This document shows, piece after piece, positions 43,009 to 50,470 of a stretch of 50,470 nt of DNA (position 1 is the first letter of the stretch; each line of letters opens with the position of its first letter). The notes under the pieces were generated by a model. It was not told the DNA's origin. It did not search any database and saw only the letters and a program-made list of their open reading frames with translations. The stretch covers positions 1 through 50,470 of the forward strand of contig CAMFHP010000056.1 in the NCBI GenBank assembly GCA_945952225.1, written 5' to 3'. The translations under genes and the position numbers were made by a program. Source of the DNA: an uncultured Myxococcaceae bacterium. GTDB taxonomy: Bacteria > Myxococcota_A > Polyangia > Polyangiales > Ga0077539.

Positions 43009-44649
43009 TCAGTGCGCCGTGGGCGCGTCTTCGGGGCGCGCGTGCGTGGCGAAATACTCGTCGATGCGCGCGTCGGCTTCGTCGCCGAAGAGGAGCTTGC
43101 AGGCCTCGCGGAGCCCCGGCGCGGCGCGGATCTCTTCGGGGCGGAGCACCAGCGCGATCTTCGACCGCCGACGGAGAAAATCATCGAGCTTCGTGACCAT
43201 CTCGCGACGCGCGGCCTGCTCGATCTCGCAGCGCACGTACTCCGCGTTCTCGATGAGGAGCTCGGCCTCGCGCGGGTCGCGACGGATCGATTCGAGCATG
43301 CTCAGCGCCTCGCGCCCGTAGCGTCGCCAGAGGCGCGTCGAGAGCTTCTCCGTCGCGCGCGGTGACGTGAGCGCGTCGAGGTTCATGAGCGCGGCCTGGT
43401 GAAAGTACTCATCGCGCGCTTCGCGGGGTTCGCCGTACCAGCGCCGCGTCGGGAACGGCGCCTCGATGCCGAGGGAGCGCACGAGGTCGAAGACCTCCTG
43501 GCCCACGTTGAGGCAGTCGGTGAGCTTGCCGCCGAACACGCTGATGTGGGCCCGCGCGCGGTCGACCTCGACGGCGTGTTTGCGCGAGAGCTGCATCCAG
43601 TCGTCGGTGCTCTCGCCGCTGCGCTCCACCACGAGGGGACGCACGCCGCAGCGCTCGGCGATCACGTCGGCCTCGGTGAGCGGCGTCGCGAGGTTCAGGC
43701 GCTTGTTGATGTTGTCGAGCACGAAGCGGCGGTCTTCGGCGGTGACGCGCGTGTGGGGCGACTCGACGCGCGTGTCGGTGGTGCCCACGCAGGTGCGCAC
43801 GCCCATGGGGATCACGAAGAAGAGCCGCCCATCGTCGGCGAAGAAGGTCAGCACCCGGTTGTTCGGTGTGATGCGCGGAACGATGAGATGGATGCCCTTC
43901 GAGAACACGTGCCGATGCGCGGTGCGCACGCCCGCGACGCCGTTGTGCGCGTCGACGAAGGGGCCGCAGGCGTTGATGAGCGCGCGGGCCTTCACGGTGA
44001 AGGTCTCGCCCGTGGTGACGTCGCGGGCGTCGACGAGCCAGTGGTCTCCCTCGCGGCGCGCGCCCGTGGACTCGACGTAGTTCACCGCGGCGGCGCCGTG
44101 GTCGAGGGCCTCGCGGAGGAAGCTCCAGACGAAGCGCGCGTCGTTGTCGTAGAGGTACGCGTCAGAGTACTCGATGCCGCCGTCGGCGCCGTCGAGGCGC
44201 ACCACGGGCTCGTCGGCGGCCATCTGCGCGAGCGAGAGGCGACGCGGCGGGCGCGTGAAGAACCGACCGAAGAACCAGTAGGCCCAGGTGCCCAGCACGA
44301 GCTTCCACAGCGCGTGGCGGAAGTTGCGCATGTGCGTGGTGAAGAAGCGGATCTCGCGCACGGTCGACGGGTACGCGCGCATGAGCTCGTTGCGCGAGCG
44401 GCAGAGCTGCTCGACGAGGGCGAACTCGTACGACTCCATGTACTTGATGCCGCCCCACGCGAGGTTCGACGAGTTCTGGCTCGTGAAGCCCGCGAAGTCG
44501 CCGCGGTCGAGGAGCGCCACGCGCACGCCGCGGGCCGCGAGGCACGCCGCGGACACGGCGCCGTTGATGCCGCCCCCGAGCACGAGCACGTCGAAGGTCT
44601 CGCGCGGGAGTCGCTGAAGCAGGGTCGATCGGAGCGTGACGGTCGTCAT
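43009..44649 (-). CDS. glpD: FAD-dependent glycerol-3-phosphate dehydrogenase
   Basis: 546 residues. An N-terminal FAD-binding fold (FDVLVLGGGINGAVSAACLA, then ALLDRGDFAGFTSQNSSNLAWGG) and the middle KGIHLIVPR and FFVIPMGVRTCVGTTDT blocks match GlpD, which oxidises glycerol-3-phosphate to DHAP and passes electrons to quinone at the inner membrane. The C-terminal GlpD helical domain is present. ATG 44649 has AAGG five bases upstream. It precedes the desaturase gene on the same strand; with the desaturase it suggests a lipid or glycerol theme. No glpK or glpF is nearby. Confidence 0.92.
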   Translation of the reverse strand: MTTVTLRSTLLQRLPRETFDVLVLGGGINGAVSAACLAARGVRVALLDRGDFAGFTSQNSSNLAWGGIKYMESYEFALVEQLCRSRNELMRAYPSTVREIRFFTTHMRNFRHALWKLVLGTWAYWFFGRFFTRPPRRLSLAQMAADEPVVRLDGADGGIEYSDAYLYDNDARFVWSFLREALDHGAAAVNYVESTGARREGDHWLVDARDVTTGETFTVKARALINACGPFVDAHNGVAGVRTAHRHVFSKGIHLIVPRITPNNRVLTFFADDGRLFFVIPMGVRTCVGTTDTRVESPHTRVTAEDRRFVLDNINKRLNLATPLTEADVIAERCGVRPLVVERSGESTDDWMQLSRKHAVEVDRARAHISVFGGKLTDCLNVGQEVFDLVRSLGIEAPFPTRRWYGEPREARDEYFHQAALMNLDALTSPRATEKLSTRLWRRYGREALSMLESIRRDPREAELLIENAEYVRCEIEQAARREMVTKLDDFLRRRSKIALVLRPEEIRAAPGLREACKLLFGDEADARIDEYFATHARPEDAPTAH

Positions 44650-44879
44650 CGGGGCCTTCGTGGTGCGACGCGCGCCGTGGAACGTGCGGCGCGGGGGAAC
44701 GGCGTTGCCGCGTCGCGTCGGGCGCCGGTGTGTAGTGCACGACGGCCCCCGCGGTGAAGAGGGACCGACGCCACGGGCCGCGCGGAGCTCTGCGATCCGT
44801 TGGAGGCGTGACACACACAACGGGGCTTGAACGGGCCGACGGGGCGCGACGGAGGTGTCGTCGGAGGCTGTGTGAGAGC

Positions 44880-44908
44880 TTGAGTTCGCGCGGGCGCTTG
44901 CATATCGT
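44880..44908 (+). promoter_or_regulatory. promoter of the HEAT-repeat gene
   Basis: TTGAGT (44880-44885), 17-base spacer, TATCGT (44903-44908), four of six in each hexamer. Transcription would begin near 44915, directly before the AAAAAAGCG arm of the leader hairpin. Confidence 0.5.
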
Positions 44909-44916
44909 CCGCCCGC

Positions 44917-44954
44917 AAAAAAGCGCCCCCGCCCGTGGTCAAGACCGCTTTTTT
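44917..44954 (+). promoter_or_regulatory. leader hairpin AAAAAAGCG / CGCTTTTTT
   Basis: Perfect 9-bp stem with a 20-base loop, at the likely 5' end of the transcript and ending two bases before CGGAGG. It could expose or hide the ribosome site with temperature or protein binding. The A/T composition makes it weak, unlike the usual GC-rich hairpins of this sequence. Confidence 0.45.
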
Positions 44955-44965
44955 TCGGAGGATCC

Positions 44966-47533
44966 ATGCATCAGCCCGAGCCGTTCGAGCCCACGCGCCA
45001 CGCCGCGGGGACCGACGGAGACTTCGACGACCTGCCCGACGTGCCCGACGTGCCCGATGAGCCCCCTGCGGGCGGAGGCGACGGGCCCATGGGCAGCGAC
45101 GACGACGCGGTGAAGCAGATCCGTCGGCGCGTCTCGCCCTTCGGGTGGCTGGTGATCCTCGCGGTGCTCGGCGTGGGCGGCGGCACGACGTACTACATGC
45201 TCAACAGCGCGATCCAGGAGTCGCGCGACGAGCGCGAGAAGGAGGAGGGGCGCCTCGAACTTTCGCGCATCCTCCAGCAGAACCTCCCGACGGCGCAGAC
45301 CGCGGAGCAGGTGCGCGCGGTGTACGGCCGCTACCACTCGGAGAGCGTGCGCATGTCGGCGCGGCGCATCCTCGCGGGCCTCAAGGATCCGCAGTCGGTG
45401 CCGATGCTCATCGAGGGCCTCTCGACGGAGGGCGTGTCGCGCGCGCAGTCGGCGCTTGGCCTCGCCGAGATCGGTCTGCCCGCCGCCGAGAGCGCGAAGG
45501 CTCCGCTGCTCGCCGCGCTCGCGCGCACCGATCCGCAGCGCGACCGCGCCGAGGTGGCGTGGGCGCTCGTGGCGCTCGGCGAGTCGTCGGCGTGGCCGCA
45601 GGTGCGCGAGATGCTCGAAGCGAACCGCCTCCAGAGCGTGCTCGGCCTCGACCAGCGCCGCGTGTTCGACCCGGCCCTCGTCGCGCGCATGGCCGGCAAG
45701 GACCGCCTCGTCGAGCTGTCGCGTTCGAACAACAACGCTTCGAAGCGCCTCGCGGCGCTCTCGCTCGCCGAGCTCGCGTCGCCCGACCTCGTCGACCCGC
45801 TCACGGCCCTCTCGCGCGACAGCGACCTCGCCGTGGCCCGCGAGGCTGCGGTGGGTCTCGGGCGCACGGGCGATCCGCGCGCGAGCGATGCGATCATGGC
45901 GTTTCTCGCGGCGCATCCCGATGAGCGCGAGGGCGTGCTCGCGGCGCTCGCCACGAGCGCGGGCGCGCAGGGCCTCGCGGTGGTGATCCACGGCGCGCGC
46001 GACCTGCAGACCCGCGCGACGGCCACGCGTCTGCTGCGCGACCAGAAGGACCCCGACGCCGGCGACGCGCTCTTCGAAGCGATGGGCGCGGCCACGGGAA
46101 CCGACGACGTGAGCACGGGCATGCGTCGCAACGCGGTCTTCGGACTCGCCGAGATCGGCGACGCGCGCGCGGTCGACGGGCTCATGACCTACGCGACGGC
46201 GGCGCTCACGCACCAGGACTCGAACGCCACGCAGGACGCGAAGCTCGCGCTCGAACAGATCCGTCACATTCCCGGCGCCGGTGCGCGCGCGAAGGCGGGG
46301 CTCCTGGAGATCCTGCGCAGCCCGCAGGGTGACTTCGCCCGCACGCCCGCGATGCTCGCGCTCGCGACGACCGGTGACGCGACGCTGGGCTCGGTGCTCT
46401 CGCCCTTCCTCGCGCAGCCCGACGCGCAGGAGGGTGCCGCCGTGGCGCTCTGCGCGCTGCGTCTGCCCGACTGTCAGGGCCGCGTGCTCTCGCAGGTGCG
46501 CCAGCCGCCGAACCTCCGCATGGTCGAAGAGACCGTGCGCGACGAGCCCGTGTTCGTGTCGCGCCGCAACGCGATCCGCGGCCTCGCGTGGCTCGGGTAT
46601 CCCGGTGCAGGCAACGCCGCGCCGCTGCCTGCTGCGACGCGCACCGCCGCCGTGCGTGAGCTGAAGCGCATCGTCGAAGACACCACCGACCGCCGCGCGC
46701 TGCGCGAGGAGGCGGGCTACTCGCTCGCCGCCGTCGCCGACGACGCGACGCTCACGGAGATCGCGACGCGCGCCACCGACACGACGGTGCCCGAAGAGAC
46801 CCGGTACTACTACGTGCTCGCGCTGCGCGGACGCTCGACGCCGGCGATCTCGAACCGCCTCGTGCAGACGTACCTCCGCCGCGGCGTGAACCCCGACCTG
46901 ATGAAGGCCGCGGCGATCACCGCGGGCTTCGGCGCCGACGAGAGCACCTCGGAGCTGCTCGTTCCGATGCTCGCGGGCACCGACGCGCAGGACGCGAACC
47001 TCCGCTTCGCCGCGGCCATCGCCATCTCGATCGGCGGCAATGCGCGGGCGGCGAACGCGCTCCTCGACGTGCTTGCGACGAACGATGAGCTCGCGGGCAC
47101 GCTGCAGAACGAGTTCGTGCCGCGCGGTTCGAACCCCAACGCGGCCACGGCGCAGGAGAACTGGTCGCTGCTCCCGGTGACGGCGGCGATGTTCGACGAC
47201 GGACGGATGTTCCGCCGCATCGAGGTCGCGGGCCTGCTCGAAGGCGGCCGCGCGAACAAGCACTTCGGCTACGCGCTCACGCAGCTCTCGACGCGCCTTC
47301 GCGCGGGCTGGGAGAACGCGCTGGGCCTCGGTCCCCACGAGGTTCGCGCGAAGCTGCGCGAGGCCGCGCTCGGCACCGACGAGTACCGCCGCGACCGCGC
47401 GTTCCAGGCGCTCCGCGCGCTCAACGACCGCGGCTCGCTCCTCTCGCTGCGCCGCCAGACGCGCAATCCCGCCGCCGCCGAGCGTGCGCGTCGGGAGCTC
47501 CTTGCGATGTCGTCGGCGGGCGGCGCGAGCTGA
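44966..47533 (+). CDS. membrane-anchored HEAT-repeat protein
   Basis: 855 residues. The N-terminus is cytoplasmic and acidic (repeated DVPD-like units up to residue ~50), followed by one membrane segment at ~59-78 (FGWLVILAVLGVGGG). The remaining ~770 residues are tandem HEAT-like helical pairs with recurring LAEIG, ALG, DPR and AVDGL patterns, forming a solenoid probably outside the cytoplasm. HEAT solenoids bind other proteins; no enzyme motif is seen. The ATG at 44966 has GGAGG four bases upstream. Its closest neighbours are the glpD-like gene (divergent) and a lipoprotein gene (downstream, 104 bases). Confidence 0.85.
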   Translation: MHQPEPFEPTRHAAGTDGDFDDLPDVPDVPDEPPAGGGDGPMGSDDDAVKQIRRRVSPFGWLVILAVLGVGGGTTYYMLNSAIQESRDEREKEEGRLELSRILQQNLPTAQTAEQVRAVYGRYHSESVRMSARRILAGLKDPQSVPMLIEGLSTEGVSRAQSALGLAEIGLPAAESAKAPLLAALARTDPQRDRAEVAWALVALGESSAWPQVREMLEANRLQSVLGLDQRRVFDPALVARMAGKDRLVELSRSNNNASKRLAALSLAELASPDLVDPLTALSRDSDLAVAREAAVGLGRTGDPRASDAIMAFLAAHPDEREGVLAALATSAGAQGLAVVIHGARDLQTRATATRLLRDQKDPDAGDALFEAMGAATGTDDVSTGMRRNAVFGLAEIGDARAVDGLMTYATAALTHQDSNATQDAKLALEQIRHIPGAGARAKAGLLEILRSPQGDFARTPAMLALATTGDATLGSVLSPFLAQPDAQEGAAVALCALRLPDCQGRVLSQVRQPPNLRMVEETVRDEPVFVSRRNAIRGLAWLGYPGAGNAAPLPAATRTAAVRELKRIVEDTTDRRALREEAGYSLAAVADDATLTEIATRATDTTVPEETRYYYVLALRGRSTPAISNRLVQTYLRRGVNPDLMKAAAITAGFGADESTSELLVPMLAGTDAQDANLRFAAAIAISIGGNARAANALLDVLATNDELAGTLQNEFVPRGSNPNAATAQENWSLLPVTAAMFDDGRMFRRIEVAGLLEGGRANKHFGYALTQLSTRLRAGWENALGLGPHEVRAKLREAALGTDEYRRDRAFQALRALNDRGSLLSLRRQTRNPAAAERARRELLAMSSAGGAS

Positions 47534-47563
47534 CCTTTCGTACGACCCGTCCCGACCGTTGCG

Positions 47564-47595
47564 GGGCGCTGCCCATGCGTCGTCCCGCAGCGCCC
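47564..47595 (+). terminator. 9-bp perfect hairpin after the HEAT gene
   Basis: GGGCGCTGC (47564-47572) and GCAGCGCCC (47587-47595) with a 14-base loop. It starts 30 bases after the HEAT-gene stop. The following bases contain no T-run. It could be a terminator or a leader structure for the next gene, and it argues that the next gene starts at 47638, not 47575. Confidence 0.5.
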
Positions 47596-47637
47596 GTCAT
47601 CCTCCCGAAACCCTCGAAATCCCCTCCGAGCGAGCGA

Positions 47638-48324
47638 ATGCACCACCGAGCGATCAAGTCCCTGGGCGTCGTGCTCACGTCGTACGTGCTGGCCGCGTGC
47701 CCCCCGCCGCCGCCCTCGCGCGGCACGTCTTCCAACACCGCGTCGAGCACCTCGTCGGGCGGATCGCGCCGCCCGCGCGAGAACGACACGCCCACCACGC
47801 CGCCGCCGACGCGCCGCGCGGGCGCGGTGTCTGGGACCATCGCGCATCCCCCCGAGGGCGTCACGGCGATCACCACGCAGTGCGCCGCGGACCGCGCCGA
47901 GACGTGCAACGGCCTCGACGACAACTGCGACGGCGTGATCGACAACAACTGCGGCTACCAGAGCGGCGGCATCCAGATCACGGCCTCGTGGCGCGGCGCT
48001 GCGGACATCGACCTCCGCGTGACCGACCCCGCGGGCGCGGAGGTCTACTTCGGCAGCCGCACCTCTCCGTCCGGCGCCCAGATGGACATGGACGCCAACG
48101 GCGAGTGCACGCCCACGCGCCCCACCGCGGAGAACATCCGCTGGTCGACGCAGACGCCGCCGCCGGGCGAGTACCAGATCAAGGTCGCGGCCTTCGACCT
48201 GTGCGGCGCCGAGAACGCCAGCGCGACCTTCTCGGTCTCCGTCGGCGGACGCGTCGTCGGCGCGTGGACCGTGCCCTTCACGTACCCCCGTCAGGAGTAC
48301 ATCTTCCCGCTCACCGTGCGCTGA
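47638..48324 (+). CDS. lipoprotein with MopE-type motif and DUF2135-like domain
   Basis: 228 residues. Signal sequence and lipobox VLAAC (Cys 21), then a Pro/Ser/Thr/Arg linker. At residues ~105-123 ETCNGLDDNCDGVIDNNCG is the MopE-type metal-binding-like motif found in many myxobacterial surface proteins. The C-terminal ~105 residues (ITASWRGAADIDLRVTDPAG onward) resemble the DUF2135 beta domain; it has two further cysteines. Binding of Ca2+ or another metal by the Asp/Cys motif is plausible but unproven. ATG 47638 has only a weak ribosome site. Confidence 0.82.
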   Translation: MHHRAIKSLGVVLTSYVLAACPPPPPSRGTSSNTASSTSSGGSRRPRENDTPTTPPPTRRAGAVSGTIAHPPEGVTAITTQCAADRAETCNGLDDNCDGVIDNNCGYQSGGIQITASWRGAADIDLRVTDPAGAEVYFGSRTSPSGAQMDMDANGECTPTRPTAENIRWSTQTPPPGEYQIKVAAFDLCGAENASATFSVSVGGRVVGAWTVPFTYPRQEYIFPLTVR

Positions 48325-48407
48325 CGCGCGCGGCGCCGTGCCCATGCCGGCGCGAGTGTTTGCGTGAAGTCGCTTCCCGGCGCGAACCGAAGTAAGGTCG
48401 CGCCGCG

Positions 48408-50470
48408 ATGACCGCCGAGATCGAGATTTCCTCGCTGCCCGAGCAGCTCAAGAGCCGTTACCAACTGAAGCAGTCGCGCTTTGCGAGCGCCTCCGCGTCG
48501 CTGTTCGAGGGCACCGATCCTTCGACGGGACAGGCCGTGGTGGTGCGCGTGATGCGCGAGGGCGCGTTCGTCTCCGCCGCCGAGCGGCAGCGCGCGCGCC
48601 GTGAGCTTCAGAAGCTCGCAACGGTGCGCCACGACACGCTCGCGAGCGTGGTCGACGTGGGCGAAGCGGGTGACCTCACGTGGTGCGTGCGCGAGCTCGT
48701 CGAGGGCGAGACGGTGGCCGATCGCATCGCCCGCGCAGGAGCTCTCGATGCGGGCCTCGCGGCCTGGGTGGTGATGAAGTCCGCGGCGGCGCTCGCCGAG
48801 CTTCACCGTCACGGCGTGCAGCACCGCGACCTTCGCCCCGAGCGCATCGTGATCACGCGAGAGGGCGGGCTCAAGGTGCTCGACGCCGCGGTCGGTCGCG
48901 TCACGCAGCTCGCCGACGGACGGGTCGTGCCGGGCACGCCGGGCTACGTCGCACCCGAGGCGATCACCGGGCGTCTCGTGAGCTTCCGCAGCGACCTCTA
49001 CGCGCTCGGCGCGACGCTCTACGAGGTGCTCGCGGGGCGTCCGACCTTCCCCGCGGCCGACGCCTCGCGGCGCGTGCAGCTTCAGACGGAGACCGACCCC
49101 GCGGCGCTCGACGCGTCGGTGCCCGAGCCCCTCGCGCGCCTCGCGTTCAACCTCCTCGCGCGCGAGCAGCGCGACCGTCCGTTCAGCGCGCAACAGGTGG
49201 AGCGTCAGCTCGAAACGCTCGCCCGCGCGCCCTCGGGCTCCGACGAAGAGATCGACGCGCCTGCCGAGGGAGAGCGCACCGTGGCGATCGACACCTCGGC
49301 CGCGCCTCTCGCGCCGCCTGCGCCTGCGCCGTCGCCTGCGGCGCTCGCCGACGACGGGGACGACCGCTCCGACGAGGCGCCCACGCGTCTCAACGCGCAC
49401 CTCGACCTGCCCTTCACCGCGACGTCGACCATCGTCGGAATGACCGCGCCCGTCGTCACCCCCGCCACGCCCGCCGCGGCCGCTGCGCCTGCAACGTCGA
49501 ACAGCCGTCTGCCCAAGATGCCCACGCTGCCGCCCATTCCCTCGGCGGCGAACCGCGCGAGCATCCCGTCGCCCGCCGTGGCCGCGCCGCCGCCGGGCCC
49601 GGCGCGCAAGTCGACGATCGTGGGCATGCCCATGAACGAACTGGCCGGTGGCGCCGCGGTGGCACCTCCGTCTGCGCCGCCTGCTGCACCCGCTCCGACG
49701 GCAGCTCCTCCGACGCCTGCGCGCCCCGTGGCAGGCCGCGGAGGCCTCGACTACGACGACCTCGGCGACACCACCATCAACGACGAATCGCGCGCCTTCG
49801 GGCTGCCGGGATACACGCCCGGTGGCGCTGCCGCGGCCGCGCCTGTGCCACCTCCGCCGGCCCCGCCGGTGTCGGCGGTTCCGCCGCCTCCCGCGTACGA
49901 CCCGATGAGCGCGACGATGATGGCCGCCGCGCCCGCGCCGATGCCCATGCCGATGCCGCCGCCCGATGGCGTGGCGAGCACGGTGATGATGCAGATGCCC
50001 GCGCCGCCCGGTCCCGCCGTTCCGCCGCCGGGCCCGCCCAACGCGGGGCCTCCGATGGGGATGCAGCCTGCGCCCGCTGCGCCGCCCGCCTACGTGGCTC
50101 CGCAGGCGGCGATGCCCGCAGCGCCCGCGAAGCGTCCCAACGTGCTGCTGTGGATCGTCGGCATCCTCAACGTGACCGCCGCAGCGAGCCTCGTGGGCCT
50201 CGGCGTCGCGAAGGCCCGCCACCACGACGCGCCTCCGCCAGAGACCGTCACGATCGTTCCGCAACTCGCTGCGGCACCGCCGACGAGTCCCGACCCTGCG
50301 GCTGCGCCGATGCCCGCGCCTCCGAGCGTCGCGATGGTGCCGACGCCTGCGCCCGAGCCCGTCGCGCCGCCCCCTGCGCCCGCGCCGGAACCGGTCGCGC
50401 CGCCGCCTGCCGTGGCGATGCAGCCCGTCGCAGCCCCCCCGCCTGCGCCTGCGCCCGCAGCGGCCCCTCC
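48408..50470 (+). CDS. membrane-anchored Ser/Thr kinase-fold protein, probable pseudokinase, 3' end outside window
   Basis: At least 687 residues, still open at the window end. The kinase fold spans ~15-275 but key residues are altered: the glycine loop is degenerate (QSRFASASAS), the ATP-anchoring Lys is Arg ~47 (VVVRVM), the catalytic loop reads HRDLRPERI with Arg for the metal-binding Asn (~146), and DFG is DAA (~159-161). GTPGYVAPEAI and YALGATLYEVLAGRP remain intact, so the fold is conserved. A long Pro/Ala-rich linker with repeated STIVGM motifs leads to a single membrane segment near residues 578-601 (VLLWIVGILNVTAAASLVGL) and a Pro/Ala-rich extracytoplasmic part. AAGG lies ten bases before the ATG. 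Confidence 0.88.
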   Translation, partial: MTAEIEISSLPEQLKSRYQLKQSRFASASASLFEGTDPSTGQAVVVRVMREGAFVSAAERQRARRELQKLATVRHDTLASVVDVGEAGDLTWCVRELVEGETVADRIARAGALDAGLAAWVVMKSAAALAELHRHGVQHRDLRPERIVITREGGLKVLDAAVGRVTQLADGRVVPGTPGYVAPEAITGRLVSFRSDLYALGATLYEVLAGRPTFPAADASRRVQLQTETDPAALDASVPEPLARLAFNLLAREQRDRPFSAQQVERQLETLARAPSGSDEEIDAPAEGERTVAIDTSAAPLAPPAPAPSPAALADDGDDRSDEAPTRLNAHLDLPFTATSTIVGMTAPVVTPATPAAAAAPATSNSRLPKMPTLPPIPSAANRASIPSPAVAAPPPGPARKSTIVGMPMNELAGGAAVAPPSAPPAAPAPTAAPPTPARPVAGRGGLDYDDLGDTTINDESRAFGLPGYTPGGAAAAAPVPPPPAPPVSAVPPPPAYDPMSATMMAAAPAPMPMPMPPPDGVASTVMMQMPAPPGPAVPPPGPPNAGPPMGMQPAPAAPPAYVAPQAAMPAAPAKRPNVLLWIVGILNVTAAASLVGLGVAKARHHDAPPPETVTIVPQLAAAPPTSPDPAAAPMPAPPSVAMVPTPAPEPVAPPPAPAPEPVAPPPAVAMQPVAAPPPAPAPAAAP

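Larger units (their letters stand above)
44650..44965. other. 316-base divergent control region
   Basis: The gap between the divergent glpD-like and HEAT-repeat genes. It contains the promoter at 44880-44908 and the A/T hairpin at 44917-44954, both for the plus-strand gene. No clear promoter for the glpD-like gene, no ORF and no RNA gene was recognised. Confidence 0.6.

Noticed and set aside
47575-47637. Upstream extension of the MopE/DUF2135 lipoprotein
   Set aside because: It would add residues before the signal peptide and cover the 47564-47595 hairpin; the lipobox fits only the ATG at 47638.

Overview
The window is very GC-rich, densely packed chromosomal DNA from a member of the Myxococcota, most likely a Polyangiales/Sandaracinus-like deltaproteobacterial lineage. 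The support is: a DUF2330 protein ending in a MYXO-CTERM sorting signal, two Ser/Thr-kinase-fold genes, several lipoproteins with Asp/Ala/Thr-rich linkers after the lipobox, VWA-type lipoproteins with a DNSNSM motif, a MopE-type Cys/Asp motif, and XRE/NtrC/FixLJ regulators. No tRNA, rRNA, CRISPR array, insertion sequence or phage gene was seen. The taxonomy is inference from gene content.

Layout. 1-1623: tail of an Ala/Pro/Lys-rich protein and an MFS exporter. 1723-6281: a glyoxylate-shunt module, with a RamB/ScfR-type regulator transcribed divergently from malate synthase (aceB) and isocitrate lyase (aceA); the short control region holds a good promoter and two inverted repeats. 6301-11540: an unknown membrane protein, a zinc-ribbon membrane protein with a PEP-CTERM-type polysaccharide deacetylase, a GNAT acetyltransferase, an unknown protein and a MobA-like nucleotidyltransferase. 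11518-17053: an NtrC-type response regulator and a tandem pair of VWA-type lipoproteins that share a perfectly identical 453-bp tract. 17061-21622: RluA-type pseudouridine synthase, a Ser/Thr kinase with coiled-coil tail, a secreted FGE-fold protein lacking the catalytic cysteines, and a SpoIIAA-like protein. 21642-28813: a Slt70-like lytic transglycosylase, a saccharopine-dehydrogenase-like enzyme, a DUF2330/MYXO-CTERM protein and a K+-dependent membrane pyrophosphatase. 28885-31430: an operon of YihY-type membrane protein, diacylglycerol-kinase-family lipid kinase and HAD phosphatase. 31516-38142: three secreted lipoprotein enzymes (PHP metallohydrolase, di-heme peroxidase, penicillin-acylase family) and a small unknown protein. 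38152-41649: a kinase / FixJ-type regulator / kinase cluster. 41755-47533: fatty-acid desaturase with an unusual repeated tail, glycerol-3-phosphate dehydrogenase and a HEAT-repeat membrane protein. 47638-50470: a MopE/DUF2135 lipoprotein and a membrane-anchored, probably catalytically dead Ser/Thr kinase cut off by the window edge.

Functionally the window mixes carbon and lipid metabolism (glyoxylate shunt, desaturase, GlpD, lipid kinase, pyrophosphatase) with cell-envelope proteins and signalling. Genes are tightly packed: three convergent pairs overlap at their 3' ends, and clear RNA hairpins occur in several of the remaining gaps. The observations most worth a second look are the dyads between the regulator and aceB, the gene-conversion tract in the VWA pair, the desaturase tail repeats, the pseudokinase, and a 13-bp motif repeated upstream of three separate genes.
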